In this document: one piece after another, positions 1 to 10,496 of the stretch
How the letters are laid out: the number at the start of each line of letters is the position of its first letter
How positions within the stretch are numbered: position 1 is the stretch's first letter
NCBI GenBank assembly: GCA_963377175.1
Contig: CAUJNA010002713.1
Location: 535,868-599,867, forward strand
DNA length: 64,000 nucleotides
Source of the DNA: Effrenium voratum
Lineage: Eukaryota > Sar > Dinophyceae > Suessiales > Symbiodiniaceae
Direction: 5' to 3'
The notes under the pieces: model-generated
Database searches by the model: none
Told to the model about the DNA's origin: nothing
What the model saw: only the letters and a program-made list of their open reading frames with translations
Position numbers and translations under genes: made by a program

Positions 1-99
1 AACAAGGGATGATTCACAGGGTCATTCCTCAGTCATTCCCTTAAAGGGGCTTGGAAATTCAAGGTCGGGTGGAACCAACGAGCTCCAAATTGAAACCAA

Positions 100-208
100 T
101 TATGGCTGTGGGTCAAAAATACGTACCCACCATGCAACCCTGGTAAATGGAAACAAGAACTAAAACCTGCGGTCCTCTGGTGGATTCATTTTGACCAATA
201 CCCATATC
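100..208. mobile_element. F-family element (GGCTGTGGGTCAAAAATA)
   Basis: Runs to TTTTGACC..ACCCATAT, an imperfect inverted repeat of the left end. Blocks: GTACCC..ATG.AACCCTGGTAA, AAACCTGCGGTC. Confidence 0.65.
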
Positions 209-727
209 AGGGAAACCAAAAGGATGGCTTAGGGCAAGTGAGTTTTGTCGGGCCTTCTCAAAAAAACAAAAATCGCGCCCCCAAGGGGAAGCCTGCGTGA
301 AGGATTTACATGGGGCTGATCATAGACATCTGAGGCTCGGTTAGCCCGAACCCGTCAACCCCTGACCGGGTTGGTTTAAATGAGGGAAACCAACAGGAAA
401 AAAACATAATCTTTCTATTTGCGCCTAGTTACCCCCGTTCCCGGAAAAAAAAGAAGTTCCCTACATGTACCAACAAACAAAACATCGCCGCATTCCGCGT
501 CCCACTTCCATGTTCTGCTCGCCTTCCCCCACAAAGAGACCATGGAACCACATAAACGGACCCTAAACCCGGGTTTTGGGCATGAACCCGTTTTTTCTTG
601 GGGGGGGATTGGGTCATTCAAGCAAACTACATCTCGGGGATGTTTTGTGTTGCGTGGGAACGGGTCATTCAACCCAACTTCTTCCATGTTCCTTGAGCCA
701 ATTGGGGCCCCGGGGGATTGGATAAGC

Positions 728-809
728 CTCGGCGCGGGAGGAAGTCTTCACCTTAAAGAGCACCTCCTCGCCCTTGGCGTAGCTCGGCCGCGTGGCAAAG
801 CCCTGGATC
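728..809 (-). CDS. Exon of N,N-dimethylformamidase-beta-like protein (second of two seen)
   Basis: Read on the minus strand this island gives IQGFATRPSYAKGEEVLFKV followed by KTSSRAEAY. This matches from memory the conserved IQGFATDISV..GETV.FKIKT...Y stretch near the N-terminus of proteins annotated as N,N-dimethylformamidase beta subunit-like, found in bacteria and some algae. The acceptor is CCAG|G at 809. The downstream end is uncertain: a GC donor after GCCGAG (728) or a few codons further. The family would continue with an IYRLGYY-like segment; I could not find it in 1-700, so the next exon probably lies left of the window. The known family hydrolyses amides, but activity cannot be inferred from this N-terminal piece. 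Confidence 0.72.
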
Positions 810-1473
810 CTGGAACGAGATTTGCTGGGAGGGGAGGGGGGAGGGGGGACGGGAGGGGAGGGGAGGAGGGACCGTCTTCCCAAAAAAGCTTAGGGAGTCA
901 GGGAAGTTCCACGTTGGGGCTCTGAATGACCCCACTAGACCTCAGAAAGTCCAGCAACTCAAAGTGTGAGTTGATGCTGTTCGAAGGCACTGACCCCCTA
1001 ACAGGCACGAGTGGTCACTATTCAGTTGCCATGGCTCCCCTAGCGTGGTTCTGAATCACTAAATGATAGCCCGTGTTATCCCCGATTTCTTTGAGCTCAT
1101 TTAATTCCATTCAATTGCCCTCAATTTGCCGCTTGTGACCTAGCAGATTTCCCAGGCAAGGCGATGAGGGACCCCTGGCAAAAGCATCCTGACCCACCGA
1201 AAGTCTTGCCTCACTTACCCAAAGGATAGGGAAAAGCTTAGCTTGAAACCTTGGCACTCCGTGACTAAATGTAGAGAAAAAGGGGGGTGCCCAACAGTAA
1301 AACACTTGGCTAAAACCCAGACAACGGTTCGGATGCGCCTTTTGTGGTTTACAGCTGTTCTTCCTCCATGTTGGTCCTTTCTTAGTGCTGTTTTAGTACT
1401 CTTTTAATATTCTACAGGCGTGGATCCATAGATTCGAACACATCCAAACCCAAGATAAAACGAGTGGGGGCTC

Positions 1474-1586
1474 CGGATTTCGCCGAGCTTCAGGCTGGAT
1501 CCCGCTGCGTTGATGTCCCACTCCGTGGCAGGATTGCCCTCTTGGCAGTTCTCTCGGATGATCTCGTTCTTTGGGCTGCGGCAGTC
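1474..1586 (-). CDS. Exon of N,N-dimethylformamidase-beta-like protein (first of two seen)
   Basis: The minus strand encodes NEIIRENCQEGNPATEWDIN preceded by DCRSPK and followed by AAGSSLKLGEI. It matches the family signature N.I..EN...GNP..EWD..GAG that directly precedes the IQGFAT motif of the exon at 728-809, so the two exons are in the expected order. The acceptor is ATAG|G at 1586 and the first codon is in phase 0. A GA donor (CG|GAGCC) after 1474 joins to the next exon's G in the correct frame (..GEIR-IQGFAT..). GA donors are unusual but known in dinoflagellates. Upstream exons and the start codon were not found. Confidence 0.72.
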
Positions 1587-2145
1587 CTATGCTCCAGAAG
1601 CTACTCGAAGGTTCCTTCATTTGGTTGTGTGTGCTTTGGTGAGCATCGTTTTTGTTAATGTTTTTAAAAGGGCAGCCAAAAGGACAACTTCCATTGCTTT
1701 GTTTTGGTTCTTTTTGGAAAGGGGTTGTCTAAAACAGTCACACACATGTCCTTTTAAAAGGACGGCAAACTGAACAACCTGTGGGTACCCCCTGAGTATT
1801 GGTGACCTCACAAAGAAAGTAGTTGATATGTCCAGTTGAAGAGTCCATGAGATGGTTTTTACGTGATACCGGTTTTGATTTCTTATGCCTAGTTTGAGCA
1901 AACCGGAATCACCTGCAGCATCCAAAATCCTTCCTGGACTGAGTAAATCGCAAGTGTTTGCCAGTTTAAGCAAGCACTGGACGCGCAAAATGGGGGGGTT
2001 GAAAAAGAACGAACGGATACATGGGCGTCTCTCAACATAGCGGAACCCACCTACTTTTGGTTTCCCTGTAAAACCAACCCAAATGGGGCACCCAAGAGAA
2101 ACACCCCCGCATCTTGCGCTTCCCTTTGGGTAACATGCAACACAT

Positions 2146-2235
2146 CTAGGTCCTCCAGTAGAGAGGTGAGAATACGGGCATCCTCTCTCCCTCCCCAAAA
2201 AAAGGGGTAAAAGGGCACCTAGCTGGGGGACCTAG
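2146..2235. mobile_element. D-family TIR element, shortened
   Basis: The family consensus runs from CTAGGTCCTCCAGTAGAGAG to CACTACTGGGGGACCTAG with a TCTATTTTAGTAGGGGAACC core. This copy is flanked by ACAT on both sides, a possible 4-bp target duplication. It is non-coding, MITE-like. Confidence 0.75.
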
Positions 2236-2349
2236 ACATGGTTGCGATTTAGCACTGGGCATTCCCCCTGTCTATCCTTCGGCTTTCCGCGAAATCCATT
2301 TCCAACCTAAGAAACCATGGCCGAAACCATTGAGAAATCGAACCTTTCC

Positions 2350-2392
2350 GCTTCTTGGGTGGTGCGAAATGGATTTTGTCCATCCACAGTAG
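2350..2392. mobile_element. C-family, right end
   Basis: GGTGGTGCGAAATGGATT..CATCCACAGTAG. Confidence 0.65.
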
Positions 2393-2984
2393 TTGCGCAT
2401 AGTTGCGCATGTGTGTCGAGCTTACGTGTCATTCATTCATTCTGAAGCGCAACTTGTTCAGGGTAAGTCTTACCCGCAGCCCGCAATCAAGGTCAGCTTC
2501 AGGCATGTGAGCCTTACATGCCCCAAAAGATGAAGCTTGCAAGGGAACAAGTGCTCATTAATTTTCTGAGTGATGCATACACCCCTGCAAGATACGCCCC
2601 ACTCCAAATACTTGCTTTTCCTTGCGTTCTTCGAATTTCGTTTACCTGGGTTTCCATGGCAACTACCTCTTTTTCAGTAAAGGGCGCAGGGGGTAAAATG
2701 GAATCTAACAAGATGCTATTGGACAACACTCCAGGAAAGGTCTTCCTCGAAGCACCGAACCCTTACAAGAACTGGATCCCCTAAATCACGGACCTACACA
2801 AGCTTCCATTTGCTTAAGCCCCTACCCAAAAAAGGAAAATATAAATCCATCCCCCCTGCCTTAGTGCAAGGGAGGGGGGGGAATTTCATTTTTCAATCGA
2901 CGTAGGGTGGATCATTATATTTTAAGGCCCTGTGACCTGCAACGCAGACAGCCGCGTCACACGGCACACTGCCTCCTTCGCCGG

Positions 2985-3160
2985 GCCTTGTGACCCGGCA
3001 CACTCAATGGCGGGACTGGACGTGCCGCAACCGTGACCCGGCGCGCCGGGTCCTTCACCGGACCTTGTCACTTGCTCAACCGCAGGACCCGGCACGCCGG
3101 GTCCTGCGCCTTCACAAGTTCGGGCGAAGGACCCTCCGCGCCGGGTCATGCAGAATTCGG
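2985..3160. repeat. GC-rich palindrome array around GACCCGGCGCGCCGGGTC
   Basis: A perfect 18-bp palindrome lies at 3035-3052, a near-perfect one at 3086-3103 and a degenerate one at 3130-3147, with a partial copy near 2991. Spacers share CTTCACC..GACCTTGTCA and CTTCACAAGTTCGGGCGAAG motifs. Each can form a stable hairpin. The segment is open in one minus frame (Pro/Gly/Glu-rich), but I do not regard this as evidence of coding. Confidence 0.6.
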
Positions 3161-3339
3161 CAGATTGCAGCTCTGCCTGCAGGAGCTCTGGTGGTTTCAT
3201 TGCTTTCAAGACACTCCCTCTACTTGGGCGATTTTACGCAATATTGCGCACTGCTATGCGCAACCACACATCTCACGATCTGCTCGGCGATGCCCTTGCA
3301 CTTTGGGGGCCGAACTGTTGGCGATACAACCAACTGAGA

Positions 3340-3546
3340 CGGAGCGCCCGGGGCGCACAGCGCCCAGGGCGCAGAGTGGCTGGAGCGCATGCCACCATGA
3401 CTTCATCTCCAGCATGGAGCGCGGGCCCCAGCCCAGCGAGCGGGAGAAGCATGCAGGGCGGTGTGCTTGGGGCGGCGGGGGTAGGGCTCGGGGAGGCGCA
3501 GCCAGCGCGAAGGTTGATTTTAAGCCCGAGAACATTTTATTCTATT
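3340..3546 (+). CDS. Coding-like GC-rich island with kinase-like DFKPENILF string; strand uncertain
   Basis: Plus-strand frames have high GC at third positions, including HDFISSMERGPQPSEREK. The last part (3513-3546) starts at AAG|G, reads VDFKPENILFY and has a GA donor. DxKPEN(I/V)L is the catalytic-loop motif of Ser/Thr kinases (usually HRDLKPENIL); here the HR is missing and Phe replaces Leu. Neither a glycine loop nor DFG is visible nearby. The minus strand of the same island is also open with coding-like composition, so this may be chance. Treat it as a possible exon only. Confidence 0.25.
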
Positions 3547-4456
3547 GACGTAACCCCCTCCTCAATTTTGTTTTTAAGGTAGGGGGGATGGATATAAAGT
3601 CAGCAGTGACAGATTTCCTTTAAAACCAAAAGGGGGAAATTTTGGAAACAACATCTTAAGCAAGCGGAAGCAACTCTGCTGGTTTTACGCCCCTCTGAGG
3701 GTCAAAAGTGGCCCATCTGCCTGTCCTCCTCACTTGGCCCCAGCTTGGGATCTTCGAGGTCCTTCAACGAGTAAAGTGACGACGAATGCCTGCACAAACG
3801 TTTGGTTGCTGTTGACCGCTCTGCAAAAAGTTTCACTTTTTGTGGGGTCCAATGGGGAATCCCTCTGTTTCCTCTCAAAGTTAAAGTCCAAAGGTCCAAC
3901 CAAATAGGAATGAGGGAATGACCCCTATACACCATCCAACTGGTTGTTTCCTCCAAGATAATCCCCAAACGGTTCAGTCCATGTCTCCTTCCCCACCGAT
4001 TTCGCAGCGATCGCAAGACAAAGAAGAGGAACTGAAGGGCTGCTGACTTTAGATCAGAGAACAAATGGGTAAACGTCATTTTTTTTCTAAAAATGAGGCT
4101 CCAAAATACATTCGGGTGAAAGTTGCCACTGTTCCTTTGTTTGGTGAAGTAAAGGGCATGACTAAACAAGCCACAATTGAACAATTGTGCAATCGATCAA
4201 CCCCCGATTAGTCAACCTGGTCCTGCCCTATAAATCCAACCAAGGGTTGGTCAAAATTCGATGCCGTTTGGATGGAACAGCTTCTTTCACATACCAGGCA
4301 AGCAACCCAGGACAGTGACTAATAATGGAGCATTCCATCGAGTGGGATTCCTATGAGCCCTAGGCTTTATGTTTCCATGGCTTGTTTTCCCTTGGCAATT
4401 GGGCGCATCCCCTTCCAAATCCCTCCATTTGCAGAGTCCCTGGGGAAAAAGGGAAC

Positions 4457-4583
4457 ATACTGTGGATGGACAAAATCCTGCACCACTTTGATACCATGGG
4501 AAGCAATTATTTGCTGTTATTTACAGGGGGATGATCATTCCAGGGCCTCTTAGGTGGTGCAGGATTTCGTTCATCCACTGTAT
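4457..4583. mobile_element. C-family TIR element (ACTGTGGATGGACGAAATCC)
   Basis: The ends ATACTGTGGATGGACAAAAT and TTTCGTTCATCCACTGTAT are near-perfect inverted repeats, with inner GCACCAC/GGTGGTGC pairs. The whole element can fold as one hairpin. Confidence 0.8.
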
Positions 4584-5185
4584 TTCAAGCAGTTGTGGGT
4601 CCCTATATTAAACCAAAAGGGAAAATCAATAAACCTCACTTCCTGAGTGGACGGGCCAAACAAACACATGAACCTTTTGTTTGCCCCTACAAGGGTCTTC
4701 CCCCAAAAAACGAAATCTCGGGAACTCATGAAGTGAGACACTTTCTTAAGCAACCTATTTTTGAGGTACCTGGTTTTGGTCGTTCATGTTCGAGGGAAAC
4801 AAAAGGAAAACCATAATTTCGAGTTTTTGTTGAAAAAAGTCACACCCATTTCCGTTTTGCTTAGTGGTTGCATGGGTGGCCAAAGAAAGTAGGTGATATG
4901 TCCAGTTGATAAGGCCACGAAGCGGCTTCGCATTGCTTTCGCTTTTCCAAACGCAAACCGGAACCACCTGCGGCATCCCAAATCCTTCCTGGGCTCGGTA
5001 AATGCCGGGGCAAACCTTGTGGGACCTCTGCCAAAAAATGATCAAACTCAAAAACTACAAGGTCGATTTGTTTTGGGCAACTGAGTTTTTCAAACAAATG
5101 GAACCAAAGGAAAACCACAGGAAAACCACAATTTCGGGGGCCCCCTAGAAAAAGACTGATTCAACTGAAGATTCGAGCAACCTGG

Positions 5186-5302
5186 GCTGCCCTCAGATCC
5201 CCCCGCTAACAGTTTCACTTTTAGCAGGTAAATGGAAGTCCAACCACTAAACACTACAAAGATCTAAAGGGCTAAGGAACCGGATGGCTGGGAACTACCA
5301 AG
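5186..5302. mobile_element. A-family element (AACTTTTAGTGGGTTAAATGG)
   Basis: The family runs from CAGATCCCCTGCTAAAAGTG over ACTTTTAGTGGGTTAAATGG to CCACTAAACACTAAAAG, with inner inverted repeats. Ends often read GGATGGCTGGGAGCCACCAAG. Confidence 0.7.
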
Positions 5303-5337
5303 ATATACCATCGGTAGTCGTTTTGTAGCGCAAACCT

Positions 5338-5400
5338 CCATACTGTGGATGGACGAAATCCATTTTGCACCACTTTGAAACCATGCATGGTTGAAACCAT
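5338..5400. mobile_element. C-family, left half
   Basis: Starts ATACTGTGGATGGACGAAAT and breaks off after the central ATGGTTGAAACCAT. Confidence 0.65.
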
Positions 5401-5438
5401 TGCTTTCATTCAACTGAAGATTCGAACGTCTCCTTCAC

Positions 5439-5517
5439 CAGTAGCGCTGCCGCGGCCGGCAGCCACAAGCATCGCCGCATGGCGGCGAGTTGGCGCTCGC
5501 GAGGCGCACGCGACTGC
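5439..5517 (-). CDS. Probable short exon, Ala/Arg/Leu-rich
   Basis: The minus strand encodes RERQLAAMRRCLWLPAAAAL with an AG|G acceptor (CTAG|G) and a GT donor (CTG|GTGAAGG). The length is 79 bp. No family is recognised. The plus strand is also open, but lacks an AG|G acceptor. The island sits between an A-family copy on one side and a B-family copy on the other. Confidence 0.4.
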
Positions 5518-5816
5518 CTAGTGGGGCTCTGGGAGTTTAGACTCGCTCCGTGCATCCGGCTGAGAAGGCGCATGATTGTTGGATAACTTTTTGTCTTTTT
5601 TCCTAAAAACAGAAATGGGTGGGGGGGTTCAAAGGCAGACCAAGAGAAAACCACACGCTTTCATGGTGCCATAGTTCTGAGACAAACCAATGGGCACGCA
5701 ATGTAGTGGCGTGCTTGTGTTGGGTCTTGCAATCCAACCGGGGCGATGTTGTTTTGCAAGCACAAGTCGGGCCACATGCTTGCTTGGCAGTGCTCCTCAG
5801 AGTTGCAACCATGGCT

Positions 5817-5932
5817 TTTCTCGGTTGTTTTCTGCTCCCCTGCTAAAAGTTTAACTTTTAGTGGTTTAATGGAAAACCCATCAGTTGGCAAAAGTTAAAG
5901 TCCTAACAGCCAAGCAAAATGCACCAAAGTTT
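5817..5932. mobile_element. B-family element (TCTCGGTTGCTTTCTGCTCC)
   Basis: The family shows TTTAACTTTTAGTGGTTTAA, GGCAAAAGTTAAAGTCCTAA and CATGCACCAAAG blocks. Confidence 0.7.
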
Positions 5933-8035
5933 TGCTGGTTCTAGCCTCCCTTGGAGCATGCAGCATTGCTCCTATGAGTGAAGTCTGTTGGTCTCACGGC
6001 GGCCGTGGCGTGCCGAGTTTTCCTCACATTGCAGGGTTCCAGATATGGGGGTTGATCAATGTTCCTGGCCCGAAATTTTGACCATGGATACTTTCCCATT
6101 TGGTGAACATCAGTTTGAGTGGTTTCCCCAATGGTCACTCCATGCAAAGGACCTTTTGATCAACCTCTGTCCCATCGCATGCCGGACGCTCACTTCAAGA
6201 TACCGTGTTGATCCACCCCCCGAAGGTCCAAAACTGGATCCTAAGCGGCAAGCCGATCAGCTTCCCGCTGGCTTGGTTCGGTGGTTCGGTGAACTGTTGG
6301 GCCGTGGTTCCCCCAAAAAAAACCTCTAGCAAGAACTTGGGATCCGTTCAGCTCATCCCCAAGCCCGGCTCCAAACCAGAAAGGGTGCAAGGTGACGGAA
6401 CCGACTGTGACGCCTCTGGCCTTACATCTTAAGGTCCTACATGCGCCCTTGAAAAAAACTGTTTTTTTTCAAATTGATGTCTTCCTAACTCAGTCTGCGT
6501 TGCAAAAACAAATGGTCTTGAAAACACAAGAAAGGAATTCTGGGAGTTTTGGGCCCACCTGTATGTTCCCAAAAAAGGGGGGTTGGTCAACAGTCAACGC
6601 CCCTTGTTGGGCCCTGGTGCCGCTCCAAACAAAAATGGTTTCCAAAAGAACCCCTGACAACTCCCACACCAAGTTCGCAAAAGAGTTCAAGCGCCCGGTT
6701 CTCAGATGGAAACCCCAATTGAGTCAGAATCACAACCTGGTATTCAGATGGTCTACACAGAACCATGTTTTCAGAATTCAAAGGGCTGCGAAGGTACCCC
6801 TTTACGCTTGGGATCATCATGCACTAACCTTTACCAGGTCCTGGTTAGATTTTTCTGTAGTCTATTTTAGTAGGGGAACCCTCCCCCAAAAAAGGGTAAA
6901 AGGGCACTACTAAGGAACCTAGTTTGTCTATCCGGGTTTTGATTGCGGCTCAATTGCAATCTTGAAGGGGCCCTGCTTGGATTACCTCCCCGCTTAGTAA
7001 GCGGTGGGTATCCCCCATGGTCGCGGATGATGGAGATATGAGCCGCGTGTATCTCCAAGGGGATGAGAAGTAGTTGCCCTAGGGTTCAACCCCCATTAAA
7101 CGAAAGGTTGACCCAGTTTGGATGATGACAACCCGGAAGACAATGGTGGCTCTATCACGGCTCCCTATATTTCCCCTCGAGACATCACCCCCAAAAACAC
7201 TCACCTTGGGGCCAAGAAGGTGATGTTTATCGCCAAAACGATTGAAACATAGGAATCGATCCCGGTTTATGAGTCTCGAGGGGTTGGCCAATCCTGAACG
7301 CGGATTTAACTTCGGAGACTGGGCACAAACCAATCATCTGCACAAACCGAAAATAACTCACACACCGAACCGGGAACAGTATATGCAATCTTTGCAAAGA
7401 AACCCCTATCAACGTGACGAAAAGCGATCGCCCGTCGCTTTCTTTCTGGAATTCCTCAAGAAAGGGCTTGGTTCCCCAAGTCTCTGTCAGGGCAAAATTC
7501 CCTTAAAACCTCTATAAGGAAAACAACCAAAAAAAGAACAAAAACACGTTTTAAGCCTTACTGACTGCCGAACCCGAAATGGGCTCTCAGCTTCTACCAT
7601 GGGATTCCATCCCCTCTTTAAGCCCCCCCCCCGCCCCGTGTTGGACCCCCAGCTTCGAGAGCGGTTCTTCTTCCGGCTGCTGGAAGAGCCTCGCGCCGAA
7701 CGCGAGCCCAGGGCCGAGAGAAACGGAGCCGGAAGTGCATGGTACTTGTTGTTGAAGAAAAGGACCCTGGAAACAAAACAAAAAAAAAACAAGGAGTCTT
7801 AGAGTCTTAGACTGAATTCTCCCTCACTTTCCTATCCAGATGGGCCAGAAAAGTCCAGCTTTCGGTCTAAGCCACTAGAATGGTGAGCTCCATTTGGGCA
7901 CAACAAGTTGGATTCCGACTTCATGAGGGGGTACAGTAGCCACGGCAGCGGGCAAACGTGCCATCTTGGACCCATCTATCTTCTATACACCGGTGTCCCT
8001 GGTACAAGGCCTGGTACAAGGGAAGTCATGTACAG
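5933..8035. other. Gap without a supported gene
   Basis: Contains the L-type copy at 6712-6845 and the D copy at 6835-6922. Moderately GC-rich bits near 7620-7740 (GCCGAACGCGAGCCCAGGGC) could be an exon, but no frame or splice pair stands out. Nothing else is recognised. Confidence 0.4.
6835..6922. mobile_element. D-family element, internally deleted
   Basis: Keeps AGGTCC, the TAGTCTATTTTAGTAGGGGA core and a diverged CTACTAAGGAACCTAG end. Confidence 0.65.
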
Positions 8036-8177
8036 AGGTACTGTGGATGGTTGCGAATTCCGTTTAACGCACCTACAAAACCGTGGTGCGAACTCCGCTT
8101 CCCTGTCAAAAAACCTCCGGGACGGCTCCTGCCTGGCTCAAAGAACGAAGTCATTCTCCCGAGGCCCAAAAGCGTCA

Positions 8178-8312
8178 TTTGAGACACACTCAAATCCTGG
8201 TACAAAAATGGTGAACCCAGAACCATGTAAAGAGTTAGAAAGGCTTCCGGCTGGGACTGCCCCTTACTAACCTTCATCTACCCAGCCTTTGATTGTGGCT
8301 CATTTGCAAGGC
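8178..8312. mobile_element. L-family element (CATTTGAG..CTCATTTG)
   Basis: Blocks: CTGGTACAAAAATGGT.GA, CCCAGAACCATG, GGCTGGGACTGCCCCTTACT, TTTGATTGTGGCTCATTTG. Copies also at 6712-6845, 14215-14350, 50923-51063. Confidence 0.7.
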
Positions 8313-8318
8313 CCATGG

Positions 8319-8447
8319 CCCTACTGTGGATGGACGAACATCATTTCGCACCACCTGAGAAACCCGGGAATCATGAGTTCCTTGTAAATACTAACCAACA
8401 ATGGATTCCTTTGGGTTCAAATTGGCGCAGGAATTCGTCCATCGGGT
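8319..8447. mobile_element. C-family element
   Basis: CTACTGTGGATGGACGAACA at the left, diverged AATTCGTCCATCGGG at the right. A short degenerate copy lies at 8036-8110. Confidence 0.7.
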
Positions 8448-8964
8448 TTGGGGTTTAGGGCTTAGGCTCCGTGAGCCGGGTGTCCAGAACATCGGGGAGT
8501 GAGAATGATAATGAGAATCAACTTCTGAGCCCATAATCGTGCCTCATATAACATTTTCTCCATATTATTATTCATTTGCGTATCATTCATTTTAGTTTTA
8601 CCTAAACATACCGAAAGTTATAAACATAGTTGTTGCTACCGAAAGGGTGCCCCATGGCCATGTGCTCAATGCAAGAAGCTGCCAGGCCACTTGGGCGTCT
8701 CGCTCGAGTCCATAAAAGAAGGAAGAAAGCATGAATTTCTACATGTGTCTATTTGCATATGATGAATTATGTCTCATAAACATTTACTCAACACATCTCA
8801 AACTCTACGCTCATTTCCAGACACGACCATTCACTGAACCAAATGCACCAAGCTTCGCCCAACATCGACCAGAAAAAACAACAACGAAACAACAAGTATA
8901 TATGTATGTGTATATATATTTATATTAAAACCAACAAACAACAAAACACGGCAATAGCTTCTAC

Positions 8965-9019
8965 GGCCGAGTCTGCGGCTGGAGCTCCGCTTCTTTTTCT
9001 TCTTGTCGGCCTTCTTGGC
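8965..9019 (-). CDS. Micro-exon, Lys-rich (AKKADKKKKKRSSSRR)
   Basis: The acceptor is CCAG|G and a GT donor follows CGGCC. The frame starts at a codon boundary and reads AKKADKKKKKRSSSRRLG. Lysines are nearly all AAG, which fits dinoflagellate codon use. This is the most downstream member of the acidic/basic micro-exon series. It joins in frame to the exon at 10111-10156. Confidence 0.5.
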
Positions 9020-9077
9020 CTGGAGCGATTGTCAGAGACTCCATGTGCGTGTGTCTCAAAACCTCGGTTGAGTTCTG

Positions 9078-9235
9078 CGAAGCCCTGCCAACAGTTTAAC
9101 TTTTCGTGGTTTAATCAGACCACTTTTGGAGGGGAACACCCCCTATTTAGGAAATGAGGTTGATGAATATTTGAAAACCCACTAGTTGGCAAAAAGCTGT
9201 TCAGTCCTAACATCCCTTGGCAACATGCACCAAAG
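9078..9235. mobile_element. B-family element interrupted by a K-type insertion
   Basis: The B sequence stops after GTGGTTTAAT, continues with CAGACCACTTTTGGAGGGG.. (also seen in the K element at 61500), and resumes at GAAAACCCACTAGTTGGC. Confidence 0.7.
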
Positions 9236-10110
9236 AAACTGTTGCCATTCCTTAAAATGATAGCCTCAAAAAAGCACCCATTTCTAGTACGTTGATGTGG
9301 GTATGTCTCAAAATAGGGGAAGCCACACAAATGATTGTTTTCCTTATGGTTTCCCAAACAGGACCCTCAAGCAAGACACCTATTTGGCCCACAAAAGAAC
9401 ATATTGTTTCTTCGTGAGTCCACATTCACTTTTTGATTCTGGCCCATGTGAACCCCGGCAAAGAGGGTTGGCAGGTCGGCACTGGCTCGCTAGTTCTGCC
9501 TTCGAACCAATGAAAGTCAATTTCGGATGGTCCGAATTCAGTGAAGCTTCACCTCCGTCCAACTGCCATGAAACCCTGGCTGGAGGCTCCTGTCGGCAAT
9601 TGGCCTTCAGGGACCTGAACTGGGGAGTTCGGAAGGGCAGTCAGCCAGGCAGGCTGCTCCGTGGAATGTCACTCGGTTCTCCTCAAGTCTCTTGGACCAT
9701 AGCTGTTATTGCCAAAGTTGAAAGCTTGGATTTGAAAGTTGGGCGGTCCTTGCTTCGCATAGTGTTTACCCTGGATTCAACAAAAGGTTCTATTACTAGT
9801 GGGGTGCTCCCTCCAAAAGAACTGAGTCCTTATTCAAAGAGACACTAAAGCAAAACAAACACATCAATACACATGTTGAGGTTGCTCCAAGCCACCCGAA
9901 GGAGCAAGAGGTCGCTCCTTGTCTCGTGATCAACCTTTTGCAGGTTAGATTTAGTTGCAAAGGCAATCTGTTTCCCACGGGTCGAAGGCCCAAATGTGAA
10001 GTGGCCATGGGAAAACGCAAAATGTATCTTTGAAGGAGCCCTGGATAATATTGAACTCTTCTCTTGGCTGTTTTTTGGGATCTTGTACCCCATACAGCAC
10101 TTTGCTTCGC

Positions 10111-10156
10111 CTTCTTCTTGTCATCGGAGCTATCCGAGGAATCGCTCTCATCTTTC
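10111..10156 (-). CDS. Micro-exon, KDESDSSDSSDDKKK
   Basis: The acceptor is GAAG|G and a GC donor follows AAGAAGAAG. The encoded peptide is KDESDSSDSSDDKKK, a mix of acidic serine (potential CK2-type) and lysine clusters. It ends at a codon boundary, as the next exon (8965-9019) requires. Probably part of a disordered low-complexity region. No family assigned. Confidence 0.5.
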
Positions 10157-10425
10157 CTTCGTCTGTGCAACCCTCTCGAGTCGCACGCGTTCCATCCCAG
10201 CTGTAGATGGGTGGGTGTTATTTTTGAGGATACCTTTTTTTTTGAGCGGATTTCAGGAAAACGATGCCAATCATGTTGGGTGTCCACCTATTTTGACACA
10301 TCATGTGAATGGTGACGAAATCACATAGCAAAGGCGACAATCGTGGGGTCAGGACTCTGGGCTGAGATCTGCTAAAAGTGACTAACTTCCTGTGGTTTAG
10401 TGCCCTAAAAACCTAGTCTATCAAG

Positions 10426-10496
10426 ACTACCCTACCACTACCCTACCACTACCCTACCACTACCCTACCACCACCACTACCCTACCACTACCCTAA
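10426..10496. repeat. (CTACCACTACC)n tandem repeat
   Basis: CTACCACTACC-type units repeat about six times. Confidence 0.85.

Noticed and set aside
687..712. TTGGCTCAAG on minus, resembling the end of the dinoflagellate spliced leader
   Set aside because: Only about the last ten bases match in a row; upstream bases of the leader do not, so a retroposed mRNA is not supported.
2514..2784. Overlapping ORFs on both strands near 2.6 kb
   Set aside because: The region contains a dispersed repeat block (ACACCCCTGCAA, also at 16540 and 20945) and lacks GC-ending codons.
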